A stretch of 64,000 nucleotides of DNA from Ophiura sarsii (GCA_035610835.1 CM069458.1:35706718-35770717), one strand, 5' to 3'. Positions 31,402 to 42,636 are shown, counted from the first letter of the stretch. Notes: generated from the sequence alone by a model not told the origin. Numbers and translations: made by a program.

Positions 31402-34400
31402 CTAAATTGGAGGAAATAAATAAAACAACAAGTGTTACAACCATTGTTGCATGCATATGCATTAAGGCACACAAAAAAGGTTTGTCTCAGAAACTTTTTG
31501 CAAAAAAAGTTAAGTGCTGTGCGATTTAAAATTGAATTGGCTATTAGGTATACTATTTTTTGGATTGGCCATGTTTAATTTGGATGGTTTCCAAATTATG
31601 CGTATCATTTTTGTGTTGATTCAAGCTTACAGAGAACCAGAGGGGGGAGGAAAAGTGCCTCGCCGCCGCGTAGAGTTACTCGCTTTAAAGCCTTTTCACA
31701 TACCAATGCACGTGGGTTTCTGAGACAAACCTTTTGGGGTTTTTGGTTTAATATTTATATCTCTAGGGTGCAAAATCTACTGCATATAGCAACAAATGTG
31801 TTTACCTTTATTTTTTAATGCATAACAGCAAATATATTTTGCTTCTTACAGATAGCGACGTTTAGTTTAGTGACTGTTACACTTGTAAACTGTTAAAAGT
31901 AGCAAATGTTATTTTGCTATTGTCGGTGTATATATAACTACAACATTTAGATTTGCTGCTATCTTCAGTAGATAACGTTATACAATTGTGCAACTATCAT
32001 CAGAATGAATAAGGTATTCACATTACATTAATTAGCATAGTGGGTGTTTCAATAAATGTGGGCATGTGTGGTCTAGTGGATAGCATGCAGGGTTCATTAT
32101 ACAAAGGTTGTGAGTTCTAGCCACGCTATAGCCAACATGTTTGTATCGTTTGGGCAAGATACTTAGTCTCAATTGCCTCGTCGACCCAAGCAAGATTGGG
32201 GAGCTGTTATAGGGGATATTACAATCTAAGTGCTGATACATTGTGGGCGCCGTGTCGGTAGCCTGGTAAATGAAGCGAAGTGATTGTGACGATTTCCTAA
32301 TGGCAGCAAAAACCAGTGGTTCGGAAGTCACTCGTAGAAATTGTGGTCCCGTGCATCGGAAGAGCAATACCCGAGCACGTTAAAAAGGTTACAGACTCTT
32401 TCGTAAAGAGAAGAGGATCATCCCATTCTGTATCTGTTCACACATCTAACGGACCCCAGTGGAAGCTATGTAAGTTTATTGGGTTATCCAGGGTTGTAGG
32501 ACCCAAATGATCTCAAATCAAATCAGGTGTGATAGTAAAAAATCTTAATGTCCCTAATAATTTATTAATAGAAAATTGTCCCAAAAGGATTCACATTTTG
32601 TTAATTTCGGGACTAATAATAGCAAAAACTTCACATTTGTTGTAGATGATAATCTTTTATAGTTTAATCAGTTCCAAATTGGCGAGAAATATTTGGGTTT
32701 TTGTTCAATTCAAGCGTACGCCCACGATTATGGCCACACGCATGCGGTGATGGCCACACGCACATGTCATTCATATGATGCATACACTGCAAAAAGAAGC
32801 GTTTATATTTCTGATAACATTTAATAAACACTTCAACACGTTTATCATTGTGTTTTACGTGTAAATGAGGTATAGGAGGCATTGCATACGATAAACGTTT
32901 GCATAAACACTACAACACTATAACATGTTTATATCAGCAATAAGAAACATGTTGGGGTGTTAATAATTATACAACAAATACCTCTATAAACGTGTTGTAG
33001 TGTTTATGCAAACGTTTATCGTATGCAATGCCTCCTATACCTTTACACGTAAAACACAAAAATAAACATGTTGAAGTGTTTATTAAGTGTTGTCAGAAAT
33101 ATAAACGCTTCTTTTTACAGTGTAGTGTACTAATTGCCTTCATTCACTGTTGTAAGGCGGTTTTGACAATTTGGAACTGATCAAACTATAGAAATTGTAC
33201 TAATATTTTGAGAAGAGAGTAACACATCTCTAATAAATCCACTGCTACTGTTGGTAGGCAGTAGCTTATTTCCTATGACTATCCTACATCATCTGTATAT
33301 TTTAACTTTTTGCTGTTATCTTCAGTAGATAGTAACATATTTCTAAAAGCTAAATAGGCCTATTCTTAATTGTTGCAGTCAGTAGATAGCAACATATTCG
33401 TTGTTGCTGTTTATTTCAGTACATTTTCAACCTCTGACCATCAGGTGATAGCACTAAAAATATAATGACACACATTACTGGTATCTGCAGTAGATAGTGA
33501 TACATCATTGTAATGTTATCTTTTGTGTATAAAATGAAGATATCAGCAAAGGGTACATCGCTGTTTACTGAAGATAGCAGTGAAATGTATACAGTCATCA
33601 AAAAAAGTAATTATACAGGTAATAAATGGGTTTTTAACTCTAAATATATATAGGGCCTATTTTACCTCAAAATATTAAATTATAAAGTTGAAAAGTAAAA
33701 TGTGAAAATGAAAATGAAATTGTGACTTTACCTTATCAATATTCAACCTATCATAGCAATATTCAACCTATCATAGCGTGCAATATCTCATATTAAATAA
33801 GATAAATTTCTCAACAACTTTATAATTTAATATTTTTAGGTAGGATATATATTTTTAGAGTTAAAAGCCCATTTATTATCTGTATAGTTACAACAGAAGT
33901 ACTTTCATTTGCATTTTGTTGTAAGTAGGTGCCAGTAGTGGGGTAAATCCAGGTCAATCCCCACAAAAGTAATTGTTTTTAAGCAAAAGACATCTTGATC
34001 TTCAATAAAAACTGATGAATGAACCAGTTTGCTCTAAAGGTGAAAACAATCACACAAACTTGACCTTTGGTGGTGTGTGACCTGCAGAGTCGCCAGTTTG
34101 ATTTCTAATCACTCAGTCATTGATTGACCTTGTTAATGTCTTTTAGGCTATTGTTCATATTTGCTCTTTTAATACAAAGGACATTGCTATCTACTGAAGA
34201 TAGCATTAAAATGCACATAAAAATATATTGAAGATAGACAACAAGGCATTGCTTATGGCCAAAAAGACAAAAGCAAAATACATTCATCATAGCTACCTAT
34301 TGTACACTGCAAAAAGGTTGCTTAAATATTTACTCAACATTTTACACAACGTTGTTGAAGTATGCAACCGCTTAACAGTTGCGTAAAATTTACACAACAC

Positions 34401-37400
34401 CGTTGGATAACATGTTTTCACCAACAGTTGAACAATTCCAGTTACTCAGCAGTTGCACAATTTTAATTACACAACAGTTAGGTATTATTAATTAACCATT
34501 TGTTGGGCATTTTGTGACTGTTGCTTAATTTGTGAATTGTTTTCATTATATTGAGCATTTTTGTATAGCAACTGTTGCTTAATTTATCAAATATAGCCAT
34601 ATGTTGGGTATTTTATTTGTGTCAAGTTTAGTTATTATATATTGAGCATTTTTGGTATAGCAACACGCAGTAGGCAAAATAATGTGAATTCTGGGCGATG
34701 CAGCAGAGCTACATATACTATTCCCCTTCGGTAGTGAATCTGTAATTTATTTTAACATGTTATTAAACTATAGGCTTATACATGATATCTGACATCTCTT
34801 ATCAATGGTGTTTTTACTGTGAACGTTTGCCAAACGTAGTCTTGCTATCTGGGTATGAAGGTATAAATAATCCATATTATATAATACATAAACATATTTA
34901 TGTGATTCTTTTGGTGCAAAATAGATCACATGACATGAACTATTCAGTATATGTCCATGTCGTGTATTTTTTGGCTATAAAAATCGACTATTCAATATTC
35001 ATCGCTAATGACGTCGCTATACCACCGTTGAAATGATATTCATAAACAACTATATGTCAAACAAGGATGGCAATTTTAAACTATTTGTCAGTGTATTCGG
35101 TTTTGGATGCCAAGACAGAATAAATCTAATTGTGGTCCTGCGCTGCAAAAAGGGGTTGCTTAAATATTTACTCAACATTTTACACAACGTTGTTCAAGTA
35201 TGCAACCGCTCAACTGTTAAGTAAAATTTGCCCAACACCGTTGGATAACATGTTTTCACCAACAGTTGAACAATTCTAGTTACTCAAAAGTTAGGCAATT
35301 ATATTCGCTCAACAGTTGTTCAAGTATGCAACAGCTCACGAAATTGGCTTTTTTGGACAACAGTTGCCTAAAATTCACATGTGCGTAACTTGCATCAACT
35401 GTTGCGTGATTGTCCTCAATGCTCATGCAACAGTTGCCAAAGTGGAATATTTGTACGCAACATATTTTAGCAACAGAAACAGTTTCCACCAACATCTTAA
35501 GGACATTGTTTTCGACGAATTGCTCAACGCTGGGGATTTTTTACTTTTATACAACGCCTAACTTTCTACATATTATATTGAATGAATTTTAATCAACACG
35601 TCAACCAACGGATGATAAAAGTACTTTTAGCAACGTATTTTAAGCAACCTTTTTGCAGTGTAGGCCCTATTGCTTCATAACATAACATAACATAACATAC
35701 AACACATTAATTTAGTATCACCCTTTTATTTCGAACAATATTTATGATGGATTTTAATCACTAAGATGGACATCATTGTTAAACATCTAGTGATTCCTGA
35801 CATTTAAGGCTTTCAACATTTTGATAGGGTTTTTATATTTATACTGTTGAATAAAAACTGCAGTGTATTAATAGTAACTGTGTACAAATGTGGTCTTTGA
35901 GTATCCCTTAAAGGGCACAGAGAGATTTCTCACTAAATTTAAATTCAATATTTTCACCTCTTTAAAAGAAATCAGTAACAATGAAAAATAAAGACATTTT
36001 CTCAGCATTTCTGAAGGTATATTAGTGCTTTTCACTTTTTTTGAATTTTGGTTAAAAGTCACCACCAATTGCATCAGGGAGATCATGGTTAAGCATCACG
36101 TAACAAGCCATAGGTGATCTTCAAGGTTATTTTGAATAAAAATGAAACAAATAAGTAAGAAGCCATCTGTGGCCTTTTAGATGAATTGGGGTAGTTTCTA
36201 TAATATGATCACATTGAAACTCAATAAGCTATCAAATCCATGAATTTCACATGAAATACTGCAAATTAAGCTCTATAATTTTGGGTGGTAGTTAGTACCA
36301 TAATAAGCATTACGTGTGAAAAACCCAACTTTTGAAACAATTGAGGGCTCCTTCCATGAAGGATCTCTTAAGGCCCCTTTTAGGGGTGTGTGAACTCTCA
36401 GGCATAGACTCCATGAAACTGCTGTAATTCCTTCATTATTCATTTAATCTATATAAAAATATACAATTTCTTTAAGAAAAGGGTTCAATGAATCCAACCA
36501 TGAACACTTTGGAGAAAATTATAAAAAGATTTGTCGTTCTAGATTTATTATAATCTTTTAATAACATTCTCTAGGAGGTTTTTTTGTTTGTTGAATATCT
36601 GATATATTTTTTGAATTATTGACCAAAAAGTGCCACAAATTTGCACACAGAAAACACCTCAAAAATCACATTTTTGGTGATTTTTGGTCGAAAAATTAAA
36701 AATCAGCATTTGATACCAAAAATGGATTCTCTGACTCATTTCCTTTCCAAAAATGTATACTTTTATATACATCATAAAAAACTATACAGCGCTTGATAAA
36801 TTTCATTCCCTTAACCCTAACCCACCCGGTGGATTTTCCAACAAAATTTTTTTCAAGCGAAAAAAGCACACACAACAAGAGGTGCCACGCCCCGGGGTTT
36901 GAACCCACGACCTCTCGGTTGGCGGGCGGACACTCTACCAACTGCGCCACGGGGGAAGCTGTGCTGGGCGAGTGTATTCGCCCAGCTATATAGCCCGGGG
37001 CCATTATTTCACACAAAAACCTCAGCGCCAGGTGGAACCAGGATGCTGGGAAATGGGATTTCATGGGATCTGGGGCTGTAAGGATCAAGAAAGTTTTTGA
37101 TTTCATTTTTTGAATTTTGTGAGTGCTGTAATTATTGAACTATTAATCAAATTATATATTTTTGGAAAGGAAATGGATCAGAAAATCCAAATTTGGCGTC
37201 AATTTTGACCCAAAAATTTAGAAAATTTGACCAAAAAGTGAGAGAAAAAAAATGGAAACTTTTCTTTCTTTCTTTGCACTTTTTGGTCAAAATTTCAAAA
37301 AGTATTAGATTAGGTTTTTAAAAGAACTTCGTCCCTAAGTTAGTGTCTTTATATCTTATAATCAAGCGATGTGGGCATTTTTTACTCAAAATTCTTTTTG

Positions 37401-38928
37401 TTAGCTTTGTTCAAAAGATGTGGGTCAAAAATTCTCTTATCCATTACCTTTCCAAAAATGTATACTTTTATATACATTTGAGTCATAGTTCAATTACAGT
37501 ACTCACAAAATTCAAATGAAAACTTCCTTGAGTCCCCCTTAAGCAAGTTGCTGGGCACTGACATTTTAGGTAGTTTTATCTGCAAGGATTCAAATCTTTA
37601 ATTGCTATCTTCAGTAGATAGCAGCATGTGTTTAATGATATCTTCATTAGATAACAATACATAATTTTCAAGTTCTTCTAGCGACACATTCCTTGCTGCT
37701 ATCATCAGTATATATAATCTTTTACTATCTTTTACAGCAATAACACACCCTATAAGTTTCATATTCAGATAATTCAGAAATGGGTAAATTATTGTAAGAG
37801 TTCCAGCATTATATTGGACTATTCCATTCAGTTGAAATCCATACACCCCATGGAAGATATAGGCTACACCCCGGGAGTACATACCTCAAATGGAGTCGCC
37901 CGTGCAGGTAACCCTGTTTAAATTAACATTTGTGTGGGGAAGATTAAGGTTATATCTTCCATATGGGGGGGGGGGTATATAGATTTCAAATGGAATTATA
38001 CCTGAAATTAATATTTATACCTAACCTTTCTTCATGAAACATCCGCCACCGGCTGCTGTACTCTCATCACTGGCATCAGGGCAGTCTACGAAGTTATTAC
38101 ACACACGACTAGTATTCAGACATTCCCCTTGTCGACCACCACATCGAAAACACACTCCATCTGCGCAATTCCAAAGATATCGATTATTATTGTAGTGGTG
38201 TAAGCATGAGTATTTTCCACCACTCCCTTACGCCACTTAAAAGGTTAACGCCCGCCCCCCCCCCCCCCCCCCCACCTGCCCGAATGATAACAAACTCGTG
38301 TATATTGACAAAATTAAGCATGTTCCCACCCACCCTCTCCTAATGACAGGCCTCCCTCCTGCCCTCTTGCCCTCCCAAATGGAAATTGGAAGGAAGGAGG
38401 ATTACGTTACTGACTAATAATAATGCTACGCGAAATCCCGGTGCTAAATACAGTAAATGCAACATAAACGATTTACTGTAAACATGGTAAAGAGTCAGTG
38501 AGGATTATCATAATTTATACATTTAATCAGCATAGCCCACCGTAATTTACAAACATGCTTAATATTTTCTAACTGCATTAAGTTTTCTCGTTTTTAACCA
38601 AATTTAACTCAAATTAAAACACTAATTTTGGTAGTCAAATGATTTAAATGATTTTCAACACGAATATTATTGAGATACAATTACATAACCTTTTGCTCTA
38701 CAACATGCACAATGTCACAAGTGAAACTATACACTTGAGAAAGCAAAATGCATGTACAGTTGCATTACACTTTTAGATATCAAGGAGTTATTAATTATAG
38801 AAATAATAGAAAGCTATAATCCAGGCGATTTTTTTACAAAGAAAATAATAATTCAACTCACCAGAGGCACACACCGAATGTATGATTAAAACTGAAACAG
38901 CTATCGTCCACATCATAAACTGAGACAT
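30956..38928 (-). CDS. Single-LDLa type I membrane protein (three exons)
   Basis: Exons 38928-38862, 38160-38026 and 31401-30956 join with consistent phase 1 (G|AT = Asp, G|TT = Val), giving about 215 residues. Exon 1 is a signal peptide (MSQFMMWTIAVSVLIIHS, cleavage near VCAS). Exon 2 is one LDL-receptor class A module: six cysteines and the calcium-site block DCPDASDES. Exon 3 has a short stalk, a TM segment (MVTLYILVGVVSFESLLIF...) and stop-transfer RRR, then a ~105-residue cytosolic tail with a basic cluster (CKKRRDKKLKKH), tyrosine sites (NIYEM, HYIYEHI) and HRPPS. Family knowledge: small LDLa-TM proteins such as LDLRAD-type adaptors bind ligands or ubiquitin ligases; the PPxY motif of LDLRAD4 is not seen here. 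An orthologue cannot be named. A 135-base exon with exact LDLa spacing and matching phases on both sides makes the model strong; small additional exons cannot be excluded. Confidence 0.85.
31475..31740. mobile_element. Degenerate copy of the CAAACCTTNNTGTCTCAGAAA foldback element
   Basis: GGTTTGTCTCAGAAAC at 31480-31496 and its mirror GTTTCTGAGACAAACC at 31717-31733 enclose sequence resembling 10397-10702 (TTGCAAAAAAAGTTAAG, GTGCGATTT). It sits in intron 2 of the LDLa gene, next to exon 3. Confidence 0.55.
32058..32330 (+). mobile_element. tRNA-derived SINE
   Basis: GTGTGGTCTAGTGGATAGCA (A-box-like) is followed about 45 bases later by GGTTGTGAGTTCTAGCC (B-box-like), the layout of an RNA polymerase III promoter in a tRNA head. 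Downstream, TTTGGGCAAGATACTTAGTC resembles the conserved central segment of several vertebrate and invertebrate SINEs. No clear 3' tail or target duplication was found. In intron 2 of the LDLa gene. Confidence 0.65.
32658..33191. mobile_element. Element with CTATAGTTTGATCAGTTCC ends, host of a nested element
   Basis: TATAGTTTAATCAGTTCCAA and GGAACTGATCAAACTATAG are inverted ends. Removing the nested 32785-33122 insertion restores colinearity with the second copy at 49409-49644 (inverse orientation), including GGCGAGAAATATTT and CATTCACTG. Confidence 0.85.
32785..33122. mobile_element. Nested hairpin element CACTGCAAAAAG...CTTTTTACAGTG
   Basis: TA flanks it (32783-32784 and 33123-33124). The two halves mirror each other over about 150 bases (CGTTTGCATAAACACTACAA against its complement). 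It splits the host element exactly where the copy at 49409-49644 is continuous (GATGCACAGTGCG on the inverse strand). It shares its terminal sequence with 34305-35660. Confidence 0.85.
33315..34204. repeat. Cluster of ATCTTCAGTAGAT near-palindromes
   Basis: Variants at 33315-33333, 33372-33393, 33480-33499, 33561-33580 and 34186-34204 in both orientations; the last is the exact mirror GCTATCTACTGAAGATAGC. Single copies also at 31958-31976. All lie in intron 2 of the LDLa gene. Confidence 0.7.
33600..33900. mobile_element. Foldback segment, AATAAATGGG type
   Basis: ACAGGTAATAAATGGGTTTT (33615) is mirrored by AAAGCCCATTTATTATCTGT (33865), and CTCTAAATATATA by TATATTTTTAGAG. The middle repeats CAATATTCAACCTATCATAGC twice (33738-33777). 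Probably a miniature element inserted in the near-palindrome cluster. Confidence 0.55.
34305..35660. mobile_element. CACTGCAAAAAGG elements, partial plus full, built of CAACAGTTG palindromes
   Basis: TA precedes CACTGCAAAAAGGTTGCTTA (34303-34304) and follows CTTTTTGCAGTG (35661-35662). A second left end begins near 35141 (GCTGCAAAAAGGGGTTGCTT) and repeats 34305-34490 directly, so one truncated copy (to about 34670) and one full copy (35141-35660) are present. Both are filled with CAACAGTTG, CAACGTTG and variants every 20-40 bases. Confidence 0.7.
35661..36880. other. Intron 2 sequence, no further gene
   Basis: A (CATAA)n microsatellite at 35678-35700. The rest is AT-rich. 36590-36780 and 37120-37480 share blocks (TTTTTGGTCGAAAAATT; CCTTTCCAAAAATGTATACT; ATATACAT) in inverted and direct form and flank the tRNA-like segment, so a composite repeat may cover 36590-37500. 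Confidence 0.4.
36885..36965 (-). repeat. tRNA-like sequence (SINE head or tRNA pseudogene)
   Basis: On the minus strand GTGGCGCAGTTGGTAGAGTG (A box) is followed by GGTCGTGGGTTCAAACCC (B box), with a CCCCG/CGGGG pairing at the ends. The anticodon arm (region CCGCCCGCCAACCG) does not form five clean pairs, so a functional tRNA is unlikely. It sits inside a larger repeat (36590-37500), which favours a tRNA-derived SINE. Confidence 0.6.
37604..37716 (+). repeat. Three tandem GCTATCTTCAGTAGATAGC variants
   Basis: 37604-37622 is GCTATCTTCAGTAGATAGC, 37637-37655 GATATCTTCATTAGATAAC and 37698-37716 GCTATCATCAGTATATATA. Spacing is 33 and 61 bases. About 300 bases downstream (in transcription) of the LDLa exon. 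Confidence 0.75.
37750..38010. other. Sequence beside the LDLa exon, foldback traces
   Basis: CCATTCAGTTGAAATCCATA-CACCC (37822) and GGGTATATAGATTTCAAATGGAAT (37971), with CATGGAAGATAT mirrored by ATATCTTCCATATGG, indicate a roughly 170-bp miniature foldback element with C/G-rich ends. Confidence 0.5.
38026..38160 (-). CDS. LDLa gene exon 2: one complete LDLa module
   Basis: The acceptor TTGCGCAG ends at 38161 and the donor AAAG|GTTAGG follows 38026. It encodes six cysteines in LDLa order (CFRCGGRQGEC, RVCNNFVDC, then GGGC) and the DCPDASDES calcium loop. The module is inserted as one symmetrical phase 1-1 exon, the usual form of shuffled LDLa exons. Confidence 0.88.
38862..38928 (-). CDS. 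LDLa gene exon 1: signal peptide
   Basis: ATG at 38928-38926 is followed by a hydrophobic core and CAS, then the donor CTCTG|GTGAGTT. 22 codons plus one base leave phase 1, as exon 2 needs. An in-frame ATG at 38982 would add a long N-region and lies close to the TATA box, so the inner start is preferred. Confidence 0.78.
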
Positions 38929-38992
38929 AATGCAAGTGTACATCCAATATGAAAACAGGAGCTCTAAACTCCGTGCTAACACCCTGCTGGCC

Positions 38993-38998
38993 TTTATA
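38993..38998 (-). promoter_or_regulatory. TATA box of the LDLa gene
   Basis: TATTATAAAGGCC on the minus strand, about 70 bases before the chosen ATG. A start site near 38965 would leave a 5' UTR of about 40 bases. Position and sequence are typical of a focused promoter. Confidence 0.55.
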
Positions 38999-38999
38999 A

Positions 39000-39949
39000 T
39001 AATGAAATTGAATTGTTTTAAAATGTGACCCAGTGTAGGTTTTTCTGAATAGCAGAGTTTTTACATCCTTTATTCTCGGAACCAAATGTTTCGCCTGAGT
39101 GATTTTTCTATTCTTAACAAGAATTATGATTTCAACTTTTTTTTCAAAAAAATGAAAGTCACGGTTGACAGGACAGAAGGTCGTGTGCTTATCATTAATA
39201 CATTGAAGGTCCTAACACTAAGTACTCACACAAATAAAACTGAGAAGATAAAGATATAAAGCTTTGAAACTTGAAATCTCATCATGTTAAACAGTTAAAA
39301 TTATGAACTCTAGCAACTTGTGGGTGGAGATTGAAAACAAAACACCACGGTACAAACGTGCGGATTGAGCTTATTCGTTATACCAGAGAGAACACCTGAG
39401 CTGAGCCACACCTATCCATACTATACATTCAATAGTGTTCCTATAACAATACACAATTATATGTAAAGTTCACATGTTGGTCTTACTGGTAATTGATATG
39501 GAACAATTGGGTTGGTGGTCAAGGTAATTTATGTGAATAATGCATAAGTCAATGGACGTATTGTTCAATATTGGAATAATTGAAACGTCTTTATCTACCC
39601 TCGACGGCGAACCTGTTTAAAAAATATAATTTGTTTAATACCCGTCGTATATGCCTATTGCCTATTATTTCTATGAAACTTCTTTGTTTGTCATGGTCAT
39701 GTTATGATTTTAGGTCTATTTATAATAATAATTTACTAATTTAATTGTAATTATGAGGGTCATTTTGATCTCCAGTCAGTCAACTCAAATGACTAATAGG
39801 CCTATATCTGTTACGACATATTTTCAAATAAAGTCAGGATTTGAAAAGAGGCAATAAGCCTATGCCTTCACAAAATGTGTCACAAAATATTTGGACATTT
39901 GAATCTCTCAGTGGCATCTGCCATTGCGTAAATTCGAATAATTATTATA
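39000..39949. other. Upstream region of the LDLa gene
   Basis: No gene seen. AT-rich, with no recognised array. It would hold proximal regulatory sequence of the LDLa gene, but no site can be assigned with confidence. Confidence 0.35.
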
Positions 39950-39951
39950 TA

Positions 39952-40417
39952 AACTGCTCACAAAAAGTATCGAAACACTTAGAAATTATCCAATACATAG
40001 CGGCTCGAAAGGGTATGCATTAATCGAAGCAAATAACCAAGTGCATAATTTTGTTCTGCGTATTTTGACACCTCGATCGTTGAGATACGATGTTGCGGAG
40101 CGGAGTTATTGTCATTTTAATGATCGTGGGTCCAGTTTCAAAAGTGACACTCATCCCTATTGAAAAGCACGAATCTGATCATTCTAAACAGTAATGCAAA
40201 CCACTTTCTATAGGATGATTGTCATTTTTGAAACTGGACCCACGACCATTGAAATGACAATAACTCCGCTCCGCAACATCGTATCTCATCGATCGAGGTG
40301 TCAAAATACGCAGCACAAAATTATGCACTTGGTTATTTGCTTCGATTAATGCATACCTTTTCGAGCCGTTATATATTGGATCATTTCTAAGTGTTTCGAT
40401 ACTTTTTGTGAGTAGTT
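39952..40417. mobile_element. Foldback TA element, AACTGCTCACAAAAAGTATC ends
   Basis: TA on both sides (39950-39951 and 40418-40419). Arms of about 185 bases mirror each other (GAAACACTTAGAAATTATCC; GCAAATAACCAAGTGCATAA; GTGGGTCCAGTTTCAAAA), leaving a short loop around 40155-40210. Ends resemble those of 44219-44892. Confidence 0.85.
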
Positions 40418-40479
40418 TAGTTTGTGAAGGTTTTTGCGGTTACAAAAGTTAATTTAATTAGCGTTATCTGGCTGGTTTT

Positions 40480-41985
40480 TACTGGGCAACTTTTTAATGT
40501 GAGGGACATTAAAAACGTTATACTAGACCTTTTTAGTGTTAAAAATGCCAATTTTTGCGCGCTTTGCACGTATTAGTTTCAATGTTTCATTATTCAAGCT
40601 TAACAAGAGGGCTTCGGGAACGTTTTTTTCTGGACCATTTTAATAGTTCAAAAACTGGGTTTTTGTTGTTTTTGCTCGATTCGCGCTCACTTTTTCAACA
40701 GGTTTCAACATTATAATGGGTCTCAAAACACACCAAGTATTCTAAATATTATGTGGGGACGTTAAAAAATTCAGACTGGACCATTTAAGTGTTAGAAGTG
40801 TCAATTTTTGCGTACATCGCGCGCATTAGTGTGAATGTTTCATTATAACAAGATGGCATTGTTAGTTCAAAAACATATATTCTACAGGTTTCAACATTAT
40901 AATGGCCCTCAAACCATGCAAATGATTCTAAATATTATGTTGGGGACGTTAAGAACGTCATACTGGACCAATTTAAGTTTTAGAAATGTCAATTTTTGCC
41001 ACTTCGCGCATTAGTTTCAATGTTTTATTATTCAAGCTTGACAAGATGGCTTCGGACAGTTTTCCATGACCATTTTAGCTCCAAAATTTTGCGCGCTCCG
41101 CGAGAATATTTTCTGCAGGTTTAACCTGAGACTAAAATTAGTCTCAGGTTTAACATTATATTGGCCCTCAGACCCACCAAATATTCGAAATAATGTAGGG
41201 GACGTTATCATCATACCGGACCATTAGTGTTAGAAATCCAATTTTTTTGCGCGCGCGTATTAATTTTTCCATGACCATTTTAGTTAAAACTCAACAATTT
41301 TGCGCGCTCCTCGCGCATATTTTCTACAGGGTTTTAACATTATAATGGCCCTCAAACCATACCAAATATTCGAAATATTATGTGGGGGACGTTAAAAACA
41401 TCATACTGGACCATTTAAGTGCTAGAAGTGCCAATTTTTGCGCGCTTCGCGCGTATTAATTTCATTATTTAATTATTTAATCTAGACATGGTGGCTTCAG
41501 GACAGTTTTCCATGACCAATTTGAGTTCAAAAACTCAAAAATGATGTGCACTCCGCGCGAATACAGGTTTTAACATCCCTCAAACAACACCCAAAAATTC
41601 TAAATATTATGTGGGGGACGTTATTATCATACTGGACCATTGGTGTTAGAAATGCAATTTTTGCGCGCTTCGTGCGTATTATTAGTTTCAATATTTTAAG
41701 CTTAACAAGATGGCTTCAGGACAGTTTTTCATGAACATTTAATTTCAAAAACTAAAAGAAAATCGCGCTCCTAGCGCATGATTAGAGGTTTTAATATTAT
41801 AATGGCACACAAACCACACCAAATACTCAAAATAGTATGTGGGGGACGTTAAAATCGTCATACTGTACCTTTTTAGTGTTAAAATCACAATTTTTGCGCG
41901 ATTCGCGGGTATTAGGTTCAACGTTTCAATATTTAATATCAACAAGATGGCTTCAGGTTTTTTTTGGCCCCCTCATCAAAACAAT
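40480..41985 (+). repeat. Degenerate satellite, about 7 units of 180-260 bp
   Basis: GGGGACGTTA...TACTGGACCA recurs at about 40503, 40757, 40944, 41204, 41384, 41612 and 41840. Each unit also carries TTTTTGCGCGCTTCGCGCGTATTA, AAGATGGCTTCAGGACAGTTTT and ATTATAATGGCCCTCAAACC. Units have diverged by indels. A precise hairpin, CCTGAGACTAAAATTAGTCTCAGG, sits in one unit at 41133-41155. Confidence 0.85.
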
Positions 41986-42109
41986 CCTGGTACGCCATTG
42001 GAGGTCAGTATTTGTGCCCTTTCAGATTTTTTAACGTTGGTTAATACCAAAAACCTTTTCCACCTCACCTGTTTTTATCACAGCTTTTACCATTTCTCCT
42101 ACAGAAATT

Positions 42110-42260
42110 TGTCCTGATAGCAGAGTTGGCGTTGATCTCCAGAGATAAGGGGTCCAAATTGATAAATCTGGGATCCATGTAACTAGTACCACACAACATT
42201 AAGTGGTCCAAACTAGCCAAAACTGTCAAGCTAAGAGTTCATGGACCCCAGACCCCTAAA
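42110..42260 (+). repeat. Dispersed GGGGTCCAAATTGA repeat (copy 1)
   Basis: GATAAGGGGTCCAAATTGAT, then a GGGATCCATG-like block and CCAAAACTGTC, resemble 48590-48735 (AAGGGGTCCAAATCGAG, CAAAACTGTCTATCTC). Confidence 0.5.
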
Positions 42261-42456
42261 ATGGGAACAAATGCTTGTCCACTATTTACGACCTTGTTAG
42301 CTTCTATTCTCAATTTATATATTTTGGTGGAGCATTCCCCTGAGCTATAAAACCAGATTGAAACCTATGAAAAAGTCTCAGTGTGGTCTACATGGTCTAA
42401 AAGGCTTGGTATCACAAGATGTCTAATAGTTTGTAAAATCGCTGATGGAATTGCCT

Positions 42457-42503
42457 GTTACCTTCAGTAGATAGCAATATTAATAGCATCTTCAGAAGAG
42501 CGC
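42457..42503 (+). repeat. Pair of ATCTTCAGTAGAT near-palindromes
   Basis: GTTACCTTCAGTAGATAGC at 42457-42475 and AGCATCTTCAGAAGAGCGC at 42485-42503, 28 bases apart. Confidence 0.6.
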
Positions 42504-42636
42504 AATATACCGTATGCCTTTGACTAGTTGAGAACTTAGATTGTATTTTGTGTCTTAATCGGTGACTTGTTTCAGTGGATGTCTATACATTTTACTGCTT
42601 TCTTCTGATAATAGTCATACTGTCCCTAGTAGAATA

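Noticed and set aside
31402..31474. N-terminal extension of the LDLa exon 3 frame to an ATG at 31474, with a signal-peptide-like stretch
   Set aside because: This is the pyrimidine-rich end of the intron followed by AATTTAG. The phase match to the LDLa exon and the genuine signal exon at 38928 explain the protein better.
34305..35660. CRISPR-like interspersed repeats (CAACAGTTG)
   Set aside because: Repeats are only 8-9 bases, palindromic, irregularly spaced, and lie between transposon ends.
36885..36965. Functional tRNA gene on the minus strand
   Set aside because: A and B boxes are good, but the anticodon arm does not pair and the sequence lies within a larger repeat.
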